64,000 nt of DNA from Bufo bufo (lineage: Eukaryota; Chordata; Amphibia; Anura; Bufonidae): the NCBI RefSeq assembly GCF_905171765.1, contig NC_053392.1:403917399-403981398 (forward strand). Reading direction: 5' to 3'. The notes below the pieces were generated by a model, which was not told the origin of the DNA, ran no database searches, and saw only the letters and a program-made list of their open reading frames with translations. Position 1 is the stretch's first letter, and each line of letters begins with the position of its first letter. A program made the translations under genes and the position numbers. Shown piece by piece: positions 30,782 to 42,632 of the stretch.

Positions 30782-33714
30782 CTAGTAGCTATAGCCTGTA
30801 ATATTATTACGCTCTAGAAACACATCCAGGCCCCTCTTGAATTCCTTTATTGTACTCACCATCACCACCTCCTCAGGCAGAGGGTTCCATAGTCTCACTG
30901 CTCTTACCGTAAAGAATCCTTTTCTATGTTTGTGTACAAACCTTCTTTCCTCCAAACGCAGAGGATGTCCCCTTGTCACAGTCACAGTCCTGGGGATAAA
31001 TAGATGATGGGATAGATCTCTGTACTGACCCCTGATATATTTATACATAGTAATTAGATCTCCCCTCAGTCGTCTTTTTTCTAACGTGAATAACCCTAAT
31101 TTTGATAATCTTTCAGGGTACTGTAGTTGCCCCATTCCAGTTATTACTTTAGTTGCCCTCCTCTGGACCCTCTCCAGCTCTGCTATGTCTGCTTTGTTCA
31201 CTGGAGCCCAGAACTGTACACAGTACTCCATGTGTGGTCTGACTAATGATTTGTAAAGTAGTAGGAATATGTTCTCATCACGGGCATCTATGCCCCTTTT
31301 GATGCAACCCATTATCTTATTGGCCTTGGCAGCAGCTGCCTGACACTGTTTTTTGCAGCTTAGTTTGCTGTTTATTAAAATTCCTAGATCCTTTTCCATG
31401 TCAGTGTTACCGAGTGTTTTACCATTTACTATGTACGGGTGACTTGCATTATTCCTTCCCATGTGCATAACCTTACATTTGTCAGTGTTAAACCTCATCT
31501 GCCACTTATCTGCCCAAGCCTCCAATCTATCCAGATCCCTCTGTAGTAGTATACTGTCCTCTTCAGTGTTAATTACTTTACACAGTTTAGTGTCATCTGA
31601 GAAAATTGATATTTTACTATGCAAGCCTTCTACAAGATCATTAATAAATATATTGAAGAGAATAGGGCCCAATACTGACCCCTGAGGTACTCCACTAGTG
31701 ACAGTGACCCAATCTGAGTATGTACCGTTAATAACCACCCTCTGTTTTCTATCATTGAGCCAGTTACTTACCCACTTACAGATGTTTTCTCCCAGTCCAA
31801 GCATTCTCATTTTATATACTAACCTTTTATGTGGAGAAGTCCAGATATACGACATCCATTGATTCGCCGCTGTCAAGTCTAGAACTTACCTCCTCATAGA
31901 AACTGATTAAATTAGTTTGACATGACCGATCCCTCATAAAGCCATGCTGATATGGCGTTATTTGCTTATTTCCGTTAAGATGCTCTAAGATAGCATCTCT
32001 CAGAAAACCTTCAAACAGTTTACCCACAACAGATGTTAAACTTACCGGCCTATAGTTTCCAGGCTCTGTTTTTGGACCCTTTTTGAATATCGGCACCACA
32101 TTTGCCATGCGCCAATCCTGTGGGACATTCCCTGTCAGTATAGAGTCCGCAAATATCAGAAATAAGGGTCTGGCTATGACATTACTTAATTCCCTTAGGA
32201 TACGGGGGTGTATGCCATCCGGTCCTGGCGAATTTGTCTATTTTGATCTTTTTAAGTCGCTGTTGTACTTCTTCCTGGGTTAGACAGGACACTTTTAATG
32301 GCGAATTTATTTCAACATTCAGCATTTCATCTGACAGTTTATATTCCTCAGTGAATACATTGGAGAAAAAAATATTTAACAGCTTTGCTTTCTCCTCGTC
32401 GCTCTCTGCGACTCCCCCCTCATTACTCTTTAAAGGGCCGACACCTTCAGATTTATACTTTTTAACATTTATATAATTGAAGAACATTTTAGGGTTAGTT
32501 TTACTCTCTTTGGCAATTAATCTCTCGGTCTCTAGTTTGGCCGCTTTTATTTGTTTTTTACATGTTCTGTTTTTTTCCTTATAGTTTTTCAGTGCTTCCG
32601 TGCTACCCCCCTGTTTTAGGGTTTTATATGCTTTCTTTTTGTCATTTATTGCTTTCTTTACAGTTCTGTTTATCCACATTGGTTTCTTTTTGTTCCTTAA
32701 CCTTTTATTCCCATACGGTATATACCTCTCACAATGAGATTTTAGGATGTTTTTAAAGATGTCCCATTTTGTGGCTGTATTTTTATTTTTGAGGACTTTG
32801 TCCCAGTTAGTTAGGCCTATGGCCTCTCTTAGTTGGCTAAATTTAGCTTTTTTGAAGTTTGGTATTTTTGTTCCTCCCTGTAGAAACGCTCTTTTGAATG
32901 ATAATTGGAAGGTTATTACTTTATGGTCACTATTTCCCAGGTGTCCCCCAACCTGCACGTCTGTTGTTCTGTCAGGTCTATTGGTTAATACTAAGTCCAG
33001 TATGGCCGTCCCTCTAGTCGGGTCCTGAACCAGTTGGGAGAGGTAATTGTCTTTGGTTATTGTCAAGAACCTGTTTCCTTTATGAGATATACAAGTTTCA
33101 GTTTCCCAGTCTATATCTGGGTAGTTGAAGTCCCCCATAATAAGCACCTCATTATGATTTGCCGCCTTGTCTATCTCGTTTAGTAGTAGATTTTCTGTGG
33201 ACTCTGGTATATTAGGTGGTTTATAGTAAACTCCTATTAGTAATTTATTGTTGTTTTTAGCTCCATGTATCTCTACCCACAGTGACTCCACATGTTCATG
33301 TCCCTCACTTATATCTTCACGGAATGTGGGCTTTAGACAGGACTTTACATAAAGGCAAACCCCTCCCCCTCTCCGGTTTTGACGATTCTTTCTAAACAGA
33401 ATGTAACCTTGTACATTAACTGCCCAGTCATAGCTATCATCCAGCCATGTCTCAGTTATTCCCACTATGTCATAGTCCTCCTCACACATCACTAATTCCA
33501 GTTCACCAGTTTTATTAGTCAGGCTTCTGGCATTAGTATACATACATTTGAGAGGTTTATGTATATTTTTTACCCTACACCTTTCCTTCTGAACTGTTCT
33601 AGTCCCTCCTTCCATTCCTCCCCCAGTCCCACTACCTTGCCCCCGGTCTCTATCTGCACTATCTTCCCCTTCTATAGTGTAATTACCCTCCCCCCCAGTC
33701 CCTAGTTTAAACAC
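30782..33714 (-). pseudogene. CR1 family A ORF2: APE endonuclease plus reverse transcriptase (two frameshifts)
   Basis: The endonuclease block (32182-33714) has KCMYTNARSLTNKTGELELV, GITETWLDDSYDW, LLIGVYYKPPN, IMGDFNYPDIDWET, ILDLVLTNRPD and LGNSDHKV. The reverse-transcriptase fingers lie in 31827-32108 (PGNYRPVSLTSVVGKLFEGF, QHGFMRDRSCQTNL). The palm is in 30782-31876, with SGVPQGSVLGPILFNIFIND and SIFSDDTKLCKV. The catalytic box is FSDD rather than FADD, but both Asp are kept. Frame changes near 32190-32100 and 31870 make it inactive. The first codon reported for this frame is GTG, and the earliest in-frame ATG is about 35 codons further in. Confidence 0.92.
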
Positions 33715-34677
33715 TCCTCCAACCTTCTAGCCATCTTCTTCCCCAACACAGCTGCCCCTTCCCCATTGAGGTGCAGCCCGTCCCTACGATAGAGCCTGTA
33801 GCCGACAGAGAAGTCGGCCCAGTTCTCCAGGAACCCAAACCCCTCCATCCTACACCAGTTCTTGAGCCACTTGTTAATTTCCCTAATCTCCCGCTGCCTT
33901 TCTTGTGTGGCCCGTGGTACAGGTAGTATTTCGGAAAATACTACCTTTGAGGTCCTTGCCCTAAGCTTTTGACCTAAATCCCTGAAATCATTTTTAAGGA
34001 CTCTCCACCTACCCCTAACTTTGTCATTGGTTCCGATATGGACCATGACCGCTGGATCTTCTCCAGCCCCTCCCAGTAATCTGTCAACCCGATCCGCGAT
34101 GTGTCGAACTCTAGCGCCAGGAAGACAGCACTTTGTTCGGCGATCACGGTCTTTGTGACAGATTTCCCTATCTGTTCCCCTAATAATTGAGTCTCCCACT
34201 ACCAGCACCTGTCTGGTCTGCCCTGCTCTCCTGCTTACCGGAGCTGACATTCCCCTGACTGGCAGAGGAAGTGTCCGTCTGCGGCAGTGCCGTCCCTGGA
34301 CTGATATGCCCCTCATCTGCCAAACGTGCAAACTTGTTGGGGTGTGTCAGATCAGGCCTAGCCTCCCTGGCACTCTTCCCTCTACCCCGCTTTCTAACTG
34401 TTACCCAGCTAGCTACCTCACTTTCCTCAGCCTCCTCTCTGTCACCCTCCCCCTCATCTACCCCAAAGAGTGCTTGCTCGGTGAGAAGCAAACTCTTTTG
34501 CAAATTGTCAATGCCTCTCAGTGTTGCAACTTGCTCGTTTAGAGACTCGATTAGCGTTTCCAAACGGGTAATTTGCTCACATCTTGAACAAAGAAATTCA
34601 CCCTGGAACGGCTGTTCCAGGACTGCATACATCATGCAAGATGTGCACTGGACTGCGTTGTCAATTGTGCAACACAT
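33702..34677 (-). pseudogene. CR1 family A ORF1: zinc finger, coiled coil, SGNH esterase (one frameshift)
   Basis: From ATG 34677 the protein begins MCCTIDNAVQCTSCMMYAVL and has a second Cys pair (FLCSRCEQ), making a four-Cys finger. A short coiled coil follows, LETLIESLNEQVATLRG (about residues 40-56), then an acidic and basic linker. After a frame change in the 34180-34331 overlap comes an SGNH-hydrolase fold. It has the nucleophile block VVGDSIIRG, the VHIGTND block, and the catalytic Asp-His block DGLHLNGEG near the C-terminus. CR1 ORF1 proteins with an esterase domain are established. All three esterase motifs look intact. The frameshift separates the finger from the esterase. Confidence 0.9.
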
Positions 34678-34767
34678 ACTAAATGGGGATTACACCACAA
34701 AAGCAAAAAATACAATACAATGTAGTACTAAGAAACTGGCTAATTGCAGTCCCCCACTGAAGTCCCT

Positions 34768-35236
34768 GAATCTTAAGTCACACACTTACGCAACCACACT
34801 TAATCAACCACGCGGCGCGGTCAAACTCGCGTTATATATCTCCTTATATAAATATAAATGAAGCTCAATACACCAGCCTGGTTTGTTTCCCCTCTGGACT
34901 CAAAAAGGCTGTGCTGTTCTCACTGTTGAGTTTTTATAGTCTCCTAATTAAACAGCCACACCCTAATTGCTCACCTGTGCAACCCCTGGAGAAGGAAGGA
35001 AAAAAAAAACAAAGTGTTATCACAGCAAACAATACAATCAAACACAGCCACTCATCAATGTCCTCAAATAATTTAGCTCTCAGATACTCCCTCACTTAAT
35101 CTTAAGTCACACACGTACGCAACCACACTTAATCAACCACGCGCCACGGTCAAACTCGCGTTATATATCTCCTTATATAAATATAAATGCAGCTCAATAC
35201 ACCAGCCTGGTTTGTTTCCCCTCTGGACTCAAAAAG
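34768..35236 (-). repeat. Direct repeat in the CR1 5' region (two ~139-bp copies, 330 bp apart)
   Basis: About 139 bp at 34768-34906 recurs at 35098-35236 with few differences (for example CACACACTTACGCAACC against CACACACGTACGCAACC). It includes CTTATATAAATATAAATG and the word CCAGCCTGGTTTGTTTCC. The upstream copy sits at the element's very 5' end. Tandem 5' units in LINEs usually act as promoter monomers. That role is inferred here. Confidence 0.85.
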
Positions 35237-35680
35237 AGGAAAGTTTGGGTTAGGCAGGGAAAAAAAAGGGAAAGTTAGTTTGTGAACTTTTCATTTCATC
35301 ACCCTAGTTAGGGTGTCCGGGGTCCACAGCACAGCTGTGTGACCCTAGACCCCCCAGGGGTGCTGCCGCTTGCCCCCCTCCCCCCCCACACTTTTTTGGG
35401 GTGCAGGATTATTTTTTATTTTATTTGTGTACGCTGACTGTGGCCTGCACTCTTAGCGTTCGGCCACTGTTAGCGCATCGCACACCCCACCGCTGATCAA
35501 TTTCGGACGGTTGATCAGCGGTTTTGAATTTTTTTCCCACATTTTTTGTCCTTTTTTTTAGTTAGTTTTTTTTTTCTGTTAGTTTTAAAGTGAGTTTGTG
35601 AACACCCGTGCCCCCACACACACGCACACAAAATAAAGATTTCCACACACGCACATATACACGCAGACACACATTCCCCT

Positions 35681-37457
35681 ATGGCCCGCCGGACGTTCTC
35701 GGCCAAGGAGGCATACGCCCAGCTTGCCTCCGAGAGTCCCAGTGAGGAAAAGGATGACCCAACATTCCTGTTATCATCCGCGTCCTCCTCATCATCTAGC
35801 GATGATGATGAGCCCCCAAGGCGGCGGAGCAAGGGGACCGCCATGATAGGGACCCTGTGGCCCAGCCTAGTACGAGCAGCTCTGGGGCTCGTACTGGTTT
35901 CCCGGCCCACCAGTTAAATCCACCGGAGCACCCTGCCGGTGAACTTGTCTGGTGTAGCCCAGAGCGATACGAGCCCGTGATTCCTGATTTTGTAGGCCAA
36001 TCAGGAATCCAGATTTCCACAGTGGGCTACACTGAATATGACTTTTTTTGTCATTTTTTCATTGACCCACTGGTAAATCTGATGGTGGAGCAGACGAATC
36101 TGTACACCCAACAGTTCGTCGCTCAACACCCAGGCTCCTTTTTGGCCAGGCCCGGTGGCTGGACGCCGGTCAGTGCAGCCGAAATGAGGACATTTTGGGG
36201 CCTCGTGCTGCATATGGGCCTGGTCAAGAAACCCAGTGTCAGGCTGTACTGGAGTGGGTACGTCCTATACCAGACCCACTTTACAGTACGGCCATGACAC
36301 GCTCCCGGTTTGAGGCCATCCGGAAATGTCTGCATTATTCCGATAATGCAGCATGTCCCCCCCGAGGTGATCCTGCCCATGACCGTCTGTATAAGATACG
36401 GTCGGTCATCGATCACTTTGGGGCCAAATTCATGGAGGCCTATGTACCTGGAAGGGAGGTCGCGGTTGATGAGTCTCTCATTGCGTTCAAGGGGAGACTC
36501 ATTTTCCGCCAGTATGTGCCCTCCAAGCGGGCGAGGTATGGCGTGAAGCTATAAAAAATTTGTGAGAGTACCTCAGGGTACACTTACAAATTTCGTATAT
36601 ACGAGGGGCGAGATTCCCGGATTCAACCCCCAGAATGTCCCCCCACTCTGGGTGTTACCGGGAAACTTGTGTGGGACCTTATGCACCCACTGCTGGATAA
36701 GGGTTACCACCTGTACGTGGATAACTTTTATACCATTATCCCCTTGTTCCAGTCCCTTGCCGCCAGATCCACGTTCGCTTGTGGGACCGTGCAGAAAAAT
36801 CAACGCGGCCTCCCTGCCCTCCCCCTCCAGGTACCTATCCCCAGGGGTGAGACCCGTGCCCTTACTACTGGAAACCTGTTGCTGGTCAGGTATAAGGATA
36901 AGAGGGATGTCCTTATGCTGTCCACAATTCATGGTAACGGCATCACCCCTGTCCCTGTGCGAGGTACCGCGGCAACGGTCCTCAAGCCCGATTGTATCGT
37001 CGCCTACAATCGGTATATGGGAGGAGTTGATCTCTCTGATCAAGTCCTCAAGCCATATAACGCCATGCGCAAAACCCGGGCATGGTACAAAAAATTTGCG
37101 GTCTACTTGGTACAGGTTGCCATGTACAACTCTTTTGTACTATCCCGAAGCGCTGGCAGCACAGTGACATTCCTCCAGTTCTATGAGGCAGTCCTCATGG
37201 CCCTGATCTTTTCGGACCGGGAAAGAGCAGGTCAGAGTACCTTGGGAACTGGAGGCGCCTGGATCGTCCCTGGCCAACACTTTCCAGGTGTGGTCCCCCA
37301 TACTGGAAAGAAGGGACGAACCCAAAAAAGGTGCAGAGTGTGTCACAGGAGGGGGATACGGAAGGACACCACTACTCAATGTGACACGTGCCCCGATCAT
37401 CCGGGCCTCTGCATTATTGGTTGCTTCAGGGAGTATCACACTTCCATGGAGTACTAA
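35681..37457 (+). pseudogene. piggyBac transposase B with C-terminal cysteine-rich domain (frameshifted)
   Basis: It starts MARRTFSAKEAYAQLASESP (35681), with an acidic/serine tract, and changes frame near 35870. Next comes FLARPGGWTPVSAAEMRTFW (35857-36297). The first catalytic Asp is in AVDESLIAFKGRLIFRQYVP (36195-36554). The frame ends at VKL followed by TAA, apparently through a small indel, since copy A reads KMYKLCKSSSGYTY here. The second Asp is in HLYVDNFYT and the third in RYMGGVDLSDQVLKPYNAMR (36669-37457). The C-terminal ring CRVCHRRG...CDTCPDHPGLCIIGCFREYH is the cysteine-rich domain that binds the transposon ends. All three Asp are present, but at least three frame breaks separate them. 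Confidence 0.93.
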
Positions 37458-37542
37458 ACTTATATCCCAATTTAGCACTGACATCGGATAAAAAAAACTG
37501 GTTCTCAGACTTGAGACACCCAAAAAAACTAAAATAATTTAT

Positions 37543-38000
37543 TAAAAGTAGACATATTAGGTATTGCCGCGTCGGTAATAATCTCCTCTATAAAAATACC
37601 CCATGACCTAACCCCTCAGATTAACACGGTCAAGGGAAAAAAAAGGTGCAAAAAAAGGATTTTTTTTTGTCACCTTACACAACAAAAAGTTTAATAGCAA
37701 GCGATCAAAAAGTCATATAGCCCCCAAAATAGTGCCAATAAAACCGTCCGCTCGTCCCGCAAAAAATGAGCCCCCACATAAGATAATCGGATAAAAAAAA
37801 TAAAAAAAATGACACCTAGACTATAGATACAAAAAAAAAATTTTTGTATCAAAAAGGATAATATAGTCTAAAACCTAAATAAATGTAAAAAAAGTAGACT
37901 TATTAGGTATCGCCGCGTCCGTAAGAATCTCCTCTATAAAAATACCCCATGACCCAACCCCCCAGATAAACACGGTCCAAAAAAAAAAAACGGTGCCAAA
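37543..38000. repeat. Tandem duplication (~346-bp period) in the piggyBac B 3' region
   Basis: GTAGAC(A/T)TATTAGGTAT(T/C)GCCGCGTC occurs at about 37547 and 37893, each followed by AATCTCCTCTATAAAAATAC and ACACGGTC. It is non-coding and A-rich. Confidence 0.85.
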
Positions 38001-38496
38001 AATGCAATTTTTGGCACTTTTCCATTTCAATCCATTTTTTCCGGTAACAAAACAAGGGTTAACAACCAAACAAAAGTTAATATTTATTACCCTGATACTG
38101 CAGTTTACAGAAATGCCACATTTGTGGTCGTAAACTGCTGTATCAGTAAAAGGGAGGCCGCAAAAGGAAAGGACCGACATGGTTTCTGGAAGGCCGATTT
38201 TGATGGCCTTTTTTATTGACACCATGTCCCTTTTGAAGCCCCCCTAGAGTAAAAACTCCCTAAAAGTGACCCCATCTAAGAAACTACACCCCTCAAGGTA
38301 TTCAAAACTGATTATACAAACTTTATTAACCCTTTAGGTGTTCCTCAACAGTTAATGGAAAATGGAGATGAAATTTCAGAATTTCAATTTTTGGTAACCT
38401 TGCTTCACAAAAATGTAATATAGAGCAACCAAAAATCATATGTACCCTAAAAATAGTCCCCCCAAAAATGCCACCTTATCCCGTAGTTTCCAAAAT

Positions 38497-39240
38497 GGGG
38501 TCACTTTTAGGGAGTTTCTACTCCAGGGGTGCATCAGGGGGGTTGAAACAGGACACGGTGTAAATAAACCGGTCCATAAAAATCAGCCCCCAAAAACCAA
38601 ACGGCGCACCTTTCACTCTACGCCCCGCTGTGTGGCCGTACAGTAGTTTACGGCCACATATTGAGTGTTTCTGTAAACTGCAGAGTCAGGGCAATAAAGA
38701 TACAGTGTTGTTTGGCTGTTAACCCTTGCTTTGTTAGTGGAAAAAATGGGTTGAAATGGAAAATAAGGCAAAAAAATGAAATTTTCTAAATTCATACCCA
38801 TTTGCCAATAACTCTTGTGCAACACCTAAAGGGTTAACGACGTATGTAAATTCAGTTTTAAATACCTTGAGGGGTGTACTTTCTTAGATGGGGTCACTTT
38901 TAGGGAGTTTCTACTCCAGGGGTGCATCAGGGGGGTTGAAACAGGACACGGTGTAAATAAACCGGTCCATAAAAATCAGCCCTCCAAAAACCAAACAGCG
39001 CACCTTTCACTCTACGCCCTGCTGTGTGGCCGTACAGTAGTTTACAGCCACATATTGGGTGTTTCTGTAAACGGCAGAGTCAGGTCAATAAAGATACAGT
39101 GTTGTTTGGCTGTTAACCCTTGCTTTGTTAGTGGAAAAAATGGGTTAAAATGGAAAATTAGACAAAAAAATGAAATTCTCACATTTCATCCCCATTTGCC
39201 AATAACTCTTGTGCAACACCTAAAGGGTTAAAAACGTATG
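38497..39240. repeat. Tandem duplication (393-bp period) in the piggyBac B 3' region
   Basis: GGGGTCACTTTTAGGGAGTT starts at 38497 and again at 38890. The copies agree closely over about 350 bp, including ACAGGACACGGTGTAAATAA, GCGCACCTTTCACTCTACGC and TGTTAACCCTTGCTTTGTTA. The high identity suggests a recent duplication. Confidence 0.9.
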
Positions 39241-39244
39241 TAAA

Positions 39245-39600
39245 ATCAGTGTTTCACGTACATGTTCTCCACGGACTGCACACGTCCCCATTCATTTTAA
39301 TGTGTGTATTCACACATCAGTGTTTTAGCACGGTCCATGGTTCCGTGTTTTGAGCACGGATGCATGCTCTATTTTGTCCGTGTTCACGGATCCGTCACGC
39401 CCATTATAGTTTATGGATCCGTGAAAACCATGGATGCAACACTGATGCCATCCATGTTTCACAGATCATTAGGAAGAGATGCTTTGAAAATTATTTTTCT
39501 ACTGCAGTGTCCGTAAAACACGGATGATACACGGACAGCAAAAACTGAAATATGGATCCTTCAAGGACGTCTTCACAGAGGCATCACTGACCACCTTTTC
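39245..39600. mobile_element. Degenerate MITE-like sequence
   Basis: It has inverted words such as TTCACGGATCCGTCACG, GGATCCGTGAAAACCATGGA and ACACGGATGATACACGGACA, like the bodies of the Harbinger-type MITEs. No clean ends or target duplication were found. Confidence 0.45.
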
Positions 39601-39742
39601 TTGGATTTAAGCACGAATACGGACATCTGAATGAGGCTTAGCTGAGCATGATGAGGTCTCAGACGAGCTGAAGGACCAAAAAATGTGGGATTTGTCTCCA
39701 ACTTGGTATAGTGCAGATTACATTTCAAGCTCAAGCAAGTTA

Positions 39743-40235
39743 GGCCTATTGCACACGACCGTATGGCTTTTTCAGTGTTTTGCGATCCGTTTTTCATGGA
39801 TCCGTTGTTCCGTTTTTTGTTTCCGTTGTGTTTCCGTTTCTGTTCCGTTTTTCCGTTCCGTTTTTCCGTATGGCATATACAGTATACAGTAATTACATAG
39901 ATAAAATTGGGCTGGGCATAACATTTTCAATAGATGGTTCAGCAAAAAACGGAACGGAAACGGAAGACATACGGATGCATTTCCGTATGTGTTCCGTTTT
40001 TTTGCGGACCCATTGACTTGAATGGAGCCACGGACTGTGATTTGCGGGCAATAATAGGACATGTTCTATGTTAAAACGGAACGGAAAAACGGAAATACGG
40101 AAACGGAATGCATACGGAGTACATTCCGTTTTTTTTGCGGAACCATTGAAATGAATGGTTCCGTATACGGACCGTATACGGAACGCAAAAAACGGCCAGT
40201 AAACGGGAAAAAAAAACGTCCGTGTGCAATAGGCC
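39743..40235. mobile_element. Harbinger-type MITE (GGCCTATTGCACACG ends)
   Basis: This 493-bp element has TTA on both sides. Left end GGCCTATTGCACACGACCGT; right end is the inverse of GGCCTATTGCACACGGACGT. The body contains CAGTAATTACATAGATAAAA and GCTGGGCATAACATTTTCAA, shared with the MITEs at 1946, 45874 and 60852. It is non-coding. Confidence 0.92.
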
Positions 40236-40469
40236 TTATACTGTTGTCCACACTGCAAAGTCATGTGAGACTTGTAATCCAATATCCAGCAGGTTTGACA
40301 AGTTGTACTACATTGTATAGTTATGTGCTACATTGACAATCATCATATGTGATGTCATAATTGTGATCTTCAAGTTGTGCAACTATAGTTACCGTAATAC
40401 AAAAACAAGACCAAAAGTGGCCCACATGCCAGAACTACAATTAGTGTATACAATACATATTGCAGCAAA

Positions 40470-41120
40470 ATGAGGGCGCCAACTATTGAAAAGGTGAGAG
40501 TACCAGCTCCTGAACCAAAACCTACAAAAATTGGAGCTCACAAAGTACCAGTACAAAAATATTTTATTGGGATCACAGTAATACATATATAAAAGACGTT
40601 ACTTAAAAAGAAGGTAGCAGCAAAAAAAGACACTATCCTAGTGGGACACAGGCTGCAGATTCATATTAGAATATAAAGACTTGTTGTTTAACGTATATTA
40701 AATGGGGATAAGTCTCGTATGTTACATCAGTGTATACATAAACTAAAATCTACAGATTGTTCGCAGCAGTCCTGAGAAAACACAGTGTCAAGCTATATAC
40801 TGCCCACAAAAACAGGGACAAGAATGTGAAAACTGCTTAAAGGCAAAGATACCAAGGAACCTGATGAAAGGAGACTTACCCAGGAGAGCTCAGTGTACCC
40901 AATCCAGGATGGCGTTAGGGGCAGCGCGCGGCCCCTCCCACCCGGCGTCTCTACGTCGGCCCGCCGCACTGCGTGGCCTTGTCACGTGGTGGGGGGAGGT
41001 GCGATGTGACGCTGCTACCTTCTTTTTAAGTAACAACATCTTTTATATATGTATTACTGTGATCTCAATAAAATATTTTTCTACTGGTACTTTGTGAGCT
41101 CCAATTTGTAGGTTTTGTAT
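40470..41120. repeat. Inverted repeat, arms ~135 bp, spacer ~380 bp
   Basis: The left arm (about 40485-40625) and right arm (about 40985-41115) are inverse copies containing AGTAACATCTTTTATATATG, ATTACTGTGATC and CAATAAAATATTTTTCTACT. Each arm, read outwards, has AATAAA followed by GTACTTTGTGAGCTCC. That order resembles the 3' part of Penelope-type terminal repeats, which can lie in inverted order. The spacer is GC-rich near 40915-41000, with no coding evidence. Confidence 0.75.
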
Positions 41121-41865
41121 AGTTACTGTAACCCTAGTCTTAACCCATATGCCTTTTTATAGAGGTCACTAATGGGTTTTAGGCTAGTCCACCACCTTTT
41201 TTTTTTACAAGGGCTTCGTCTAAGCACTGAATGGAGAGCCAAGCTCCTGCTCAAACTGCCCACACTGGCAAAAGTGCCAATAGCAATCAGGACATCTGCA
41301 TGGTTTGCCTCCCATTGGCACACCAGGAATGAGATTGATGGGTACTGATGTCTTGGCATGGTCCAGGCCTGCCTACAGTGTATGCCCATCAGGTTCCAGC
41401 AGCTGAGCTCTCTGCTGACCGACAGTATCATACTCTTCACTGCATAAGCAGTATAGGGTATTATAGAAGTAGTAAAAAGACGGCCTATTAAAGTCCCCTT
41501 GTGGGACAAGTAAATGGTTAAAAAAAAAGTTTTATTAAATAAAATAAATCCAAGAAAAATACCTTTTTTTCCATTGAAAAGGAGCTTTACAATGGAAAAA
41601 TTTGCAAAAATAAAATCTCCGCCACATATTTGGTATCACCACCTGCACTACATAATTATAATGTCATTTATCCAATACAGTGAAAGCCATGAAATAAAGG
41701 CCAGAATTACTGTTTTTGCCACCAAAAAAACGGAATAAAAAGGTATCAAAAAGTGTTATGTACCCCAATATGACGCCTTAAAATAAAAAGCCTATACTCA
41801 GCTCTTTTTCTGCTGCAGTTCCAACTGTCCACATAGCGCGTGAGCTATGCAGCTAATTACTGTCC
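41121..41865. other. Unassigned, probably repetitive
   Basis: No reading frame is supported. The 41510-41800 part (AAAATCTCCGCCACATATTT, GTATCACCACCTGCAC) resembles the stretch at 63420-63540 in style and word content, so it is probably an old dispersed repeat. Confidence 0.45.
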
Positions 41866-41868
41866 TAA

Positions 41869-42178
41869 GGGTCTATTCACACGACCGTAGGCCGTCCTTG
41901 CCCGTATTGCACACCGCAAAAGGCGGTCCTGCAATGTACAGGCATCGGCCACGTGAATCCCATATTACGGATGCGGACCCATTAACTTGTGCAATCCTCA
42001 TAATACGGCGCGGAGACAAGGACACGTCCTATCTTTTACCGTACATTGCAGATAGCGGATGCATTCAAGTGAATAGGTCCGCGCCGCAATACGGGATTCA
42101 CAAGCCCAGTGCAATGTGGACTGCGATTTGCGGTCCCCAGCACGGGCGCAGACGGCTTATTTTCGCATGTATGTACCC
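41869..42178. mobile_element. Harbinger-type MITE (GGGTCTATTCACACG end)
   Basis: The left end GGGTCTATTCACACGACCGT follows TAA. The right end GTATGTACCC precedes TTA. The body has inverted words such as TGCGGACCCATT and GAATAGGTCCGC. It lies about 420 bp from the host promoter. Confidence 0.75.
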
Positions 42179-42616
42179 TTAGTGATATGACAGGAGATGG
42201 CTGAGGCCAATGACTGGCTGCATCGGTCAGAAGCTGTATACACGCTGTACGTCGCCGCGCTTTCCTGTATACAGTGGGATAACCGCAGCGCAGTGGGGAA
42301 GAAATGAGTATAGGACGTTGTTATAGGGCATTTCAGGGCGGTTGGGCAGATTTTAGGATCACTCAGACAACCCCTTTAACTGAACAGTCACATTTTACAC
42401 CCTAACGCCAAAATGGCAGAATAAAAAGTGTTTCGTTTAGACCAAGTCCTTCCTCTGACATGCTCCGACCGCTTTACACCTTGTTCTCTTCCCTCTCAGG
42501 TATGAATTCATAAACAGCGGTTTCCTGTAGCCAAATATTATGTACATAACATAGTGAATACTATAGCAGCGCCATGGAAACCCGCACACCTCAGGCCACA
42601 CAACGCCGAATACAGA

Positions 42617-42627
42617 GCGCATGCGCA
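42617..42627. promoter_or_regulatory. NRF1 site
   Basis: GCGCATGCGCA is a full palindromic NRF1 consensus. NRF1 sites are frequent in CpG and bidirectional promoters. Confidence 0.8.
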
Positions 42628-42632
42628 TAGGT

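Larger units (their letters stand above)
30590..35240 (-). mobile_element. CR1-clade LINE, family A, copy 2 (near full length)
   Basis: The minus-strand element reads as follows: 5' region with repeats (35240-34680), ORF1 (34677-33702), ORF2 (33714-30782) and a 3' tail ending in TTACTATG-like octamers at about 30590. The ORF1 stop and the ORF2 frame overlap by about 13 bp, so ORF2 would need re-initiation or shunting. The whole length is about 4.6 kb, close to a complete CR1. It is the reference for the decayed copy at 1-3251. It borders piggyBac B at 35240. Confidence 0.92.
35241..39240 (+). mobile_element. piggyBac element B (plus strand)
   Basis: A leader of about 440 bp precedes the transposase, followed by some 1.8 kb of repetitive 3' sequence. 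Tandem duplications of 346 and 393 bp occupy the 3' part. It is related to piggyBac A at 5-16 kb by the protein. The shared words GAAACTACACCCCTCAAGG and GTGACCCCAT link the 3' regions. The TTAA-flanked ends are not certain. Confidence 0.75.

Noticed and set aside
42584..42594. Possible minus-strand splice donor CTGAG|GTGTGC as PRKN exon 1
   Set aside because: There is no ATG-ATA before it. The motif alone is too short to support an exon, so it is reported only as an open question.
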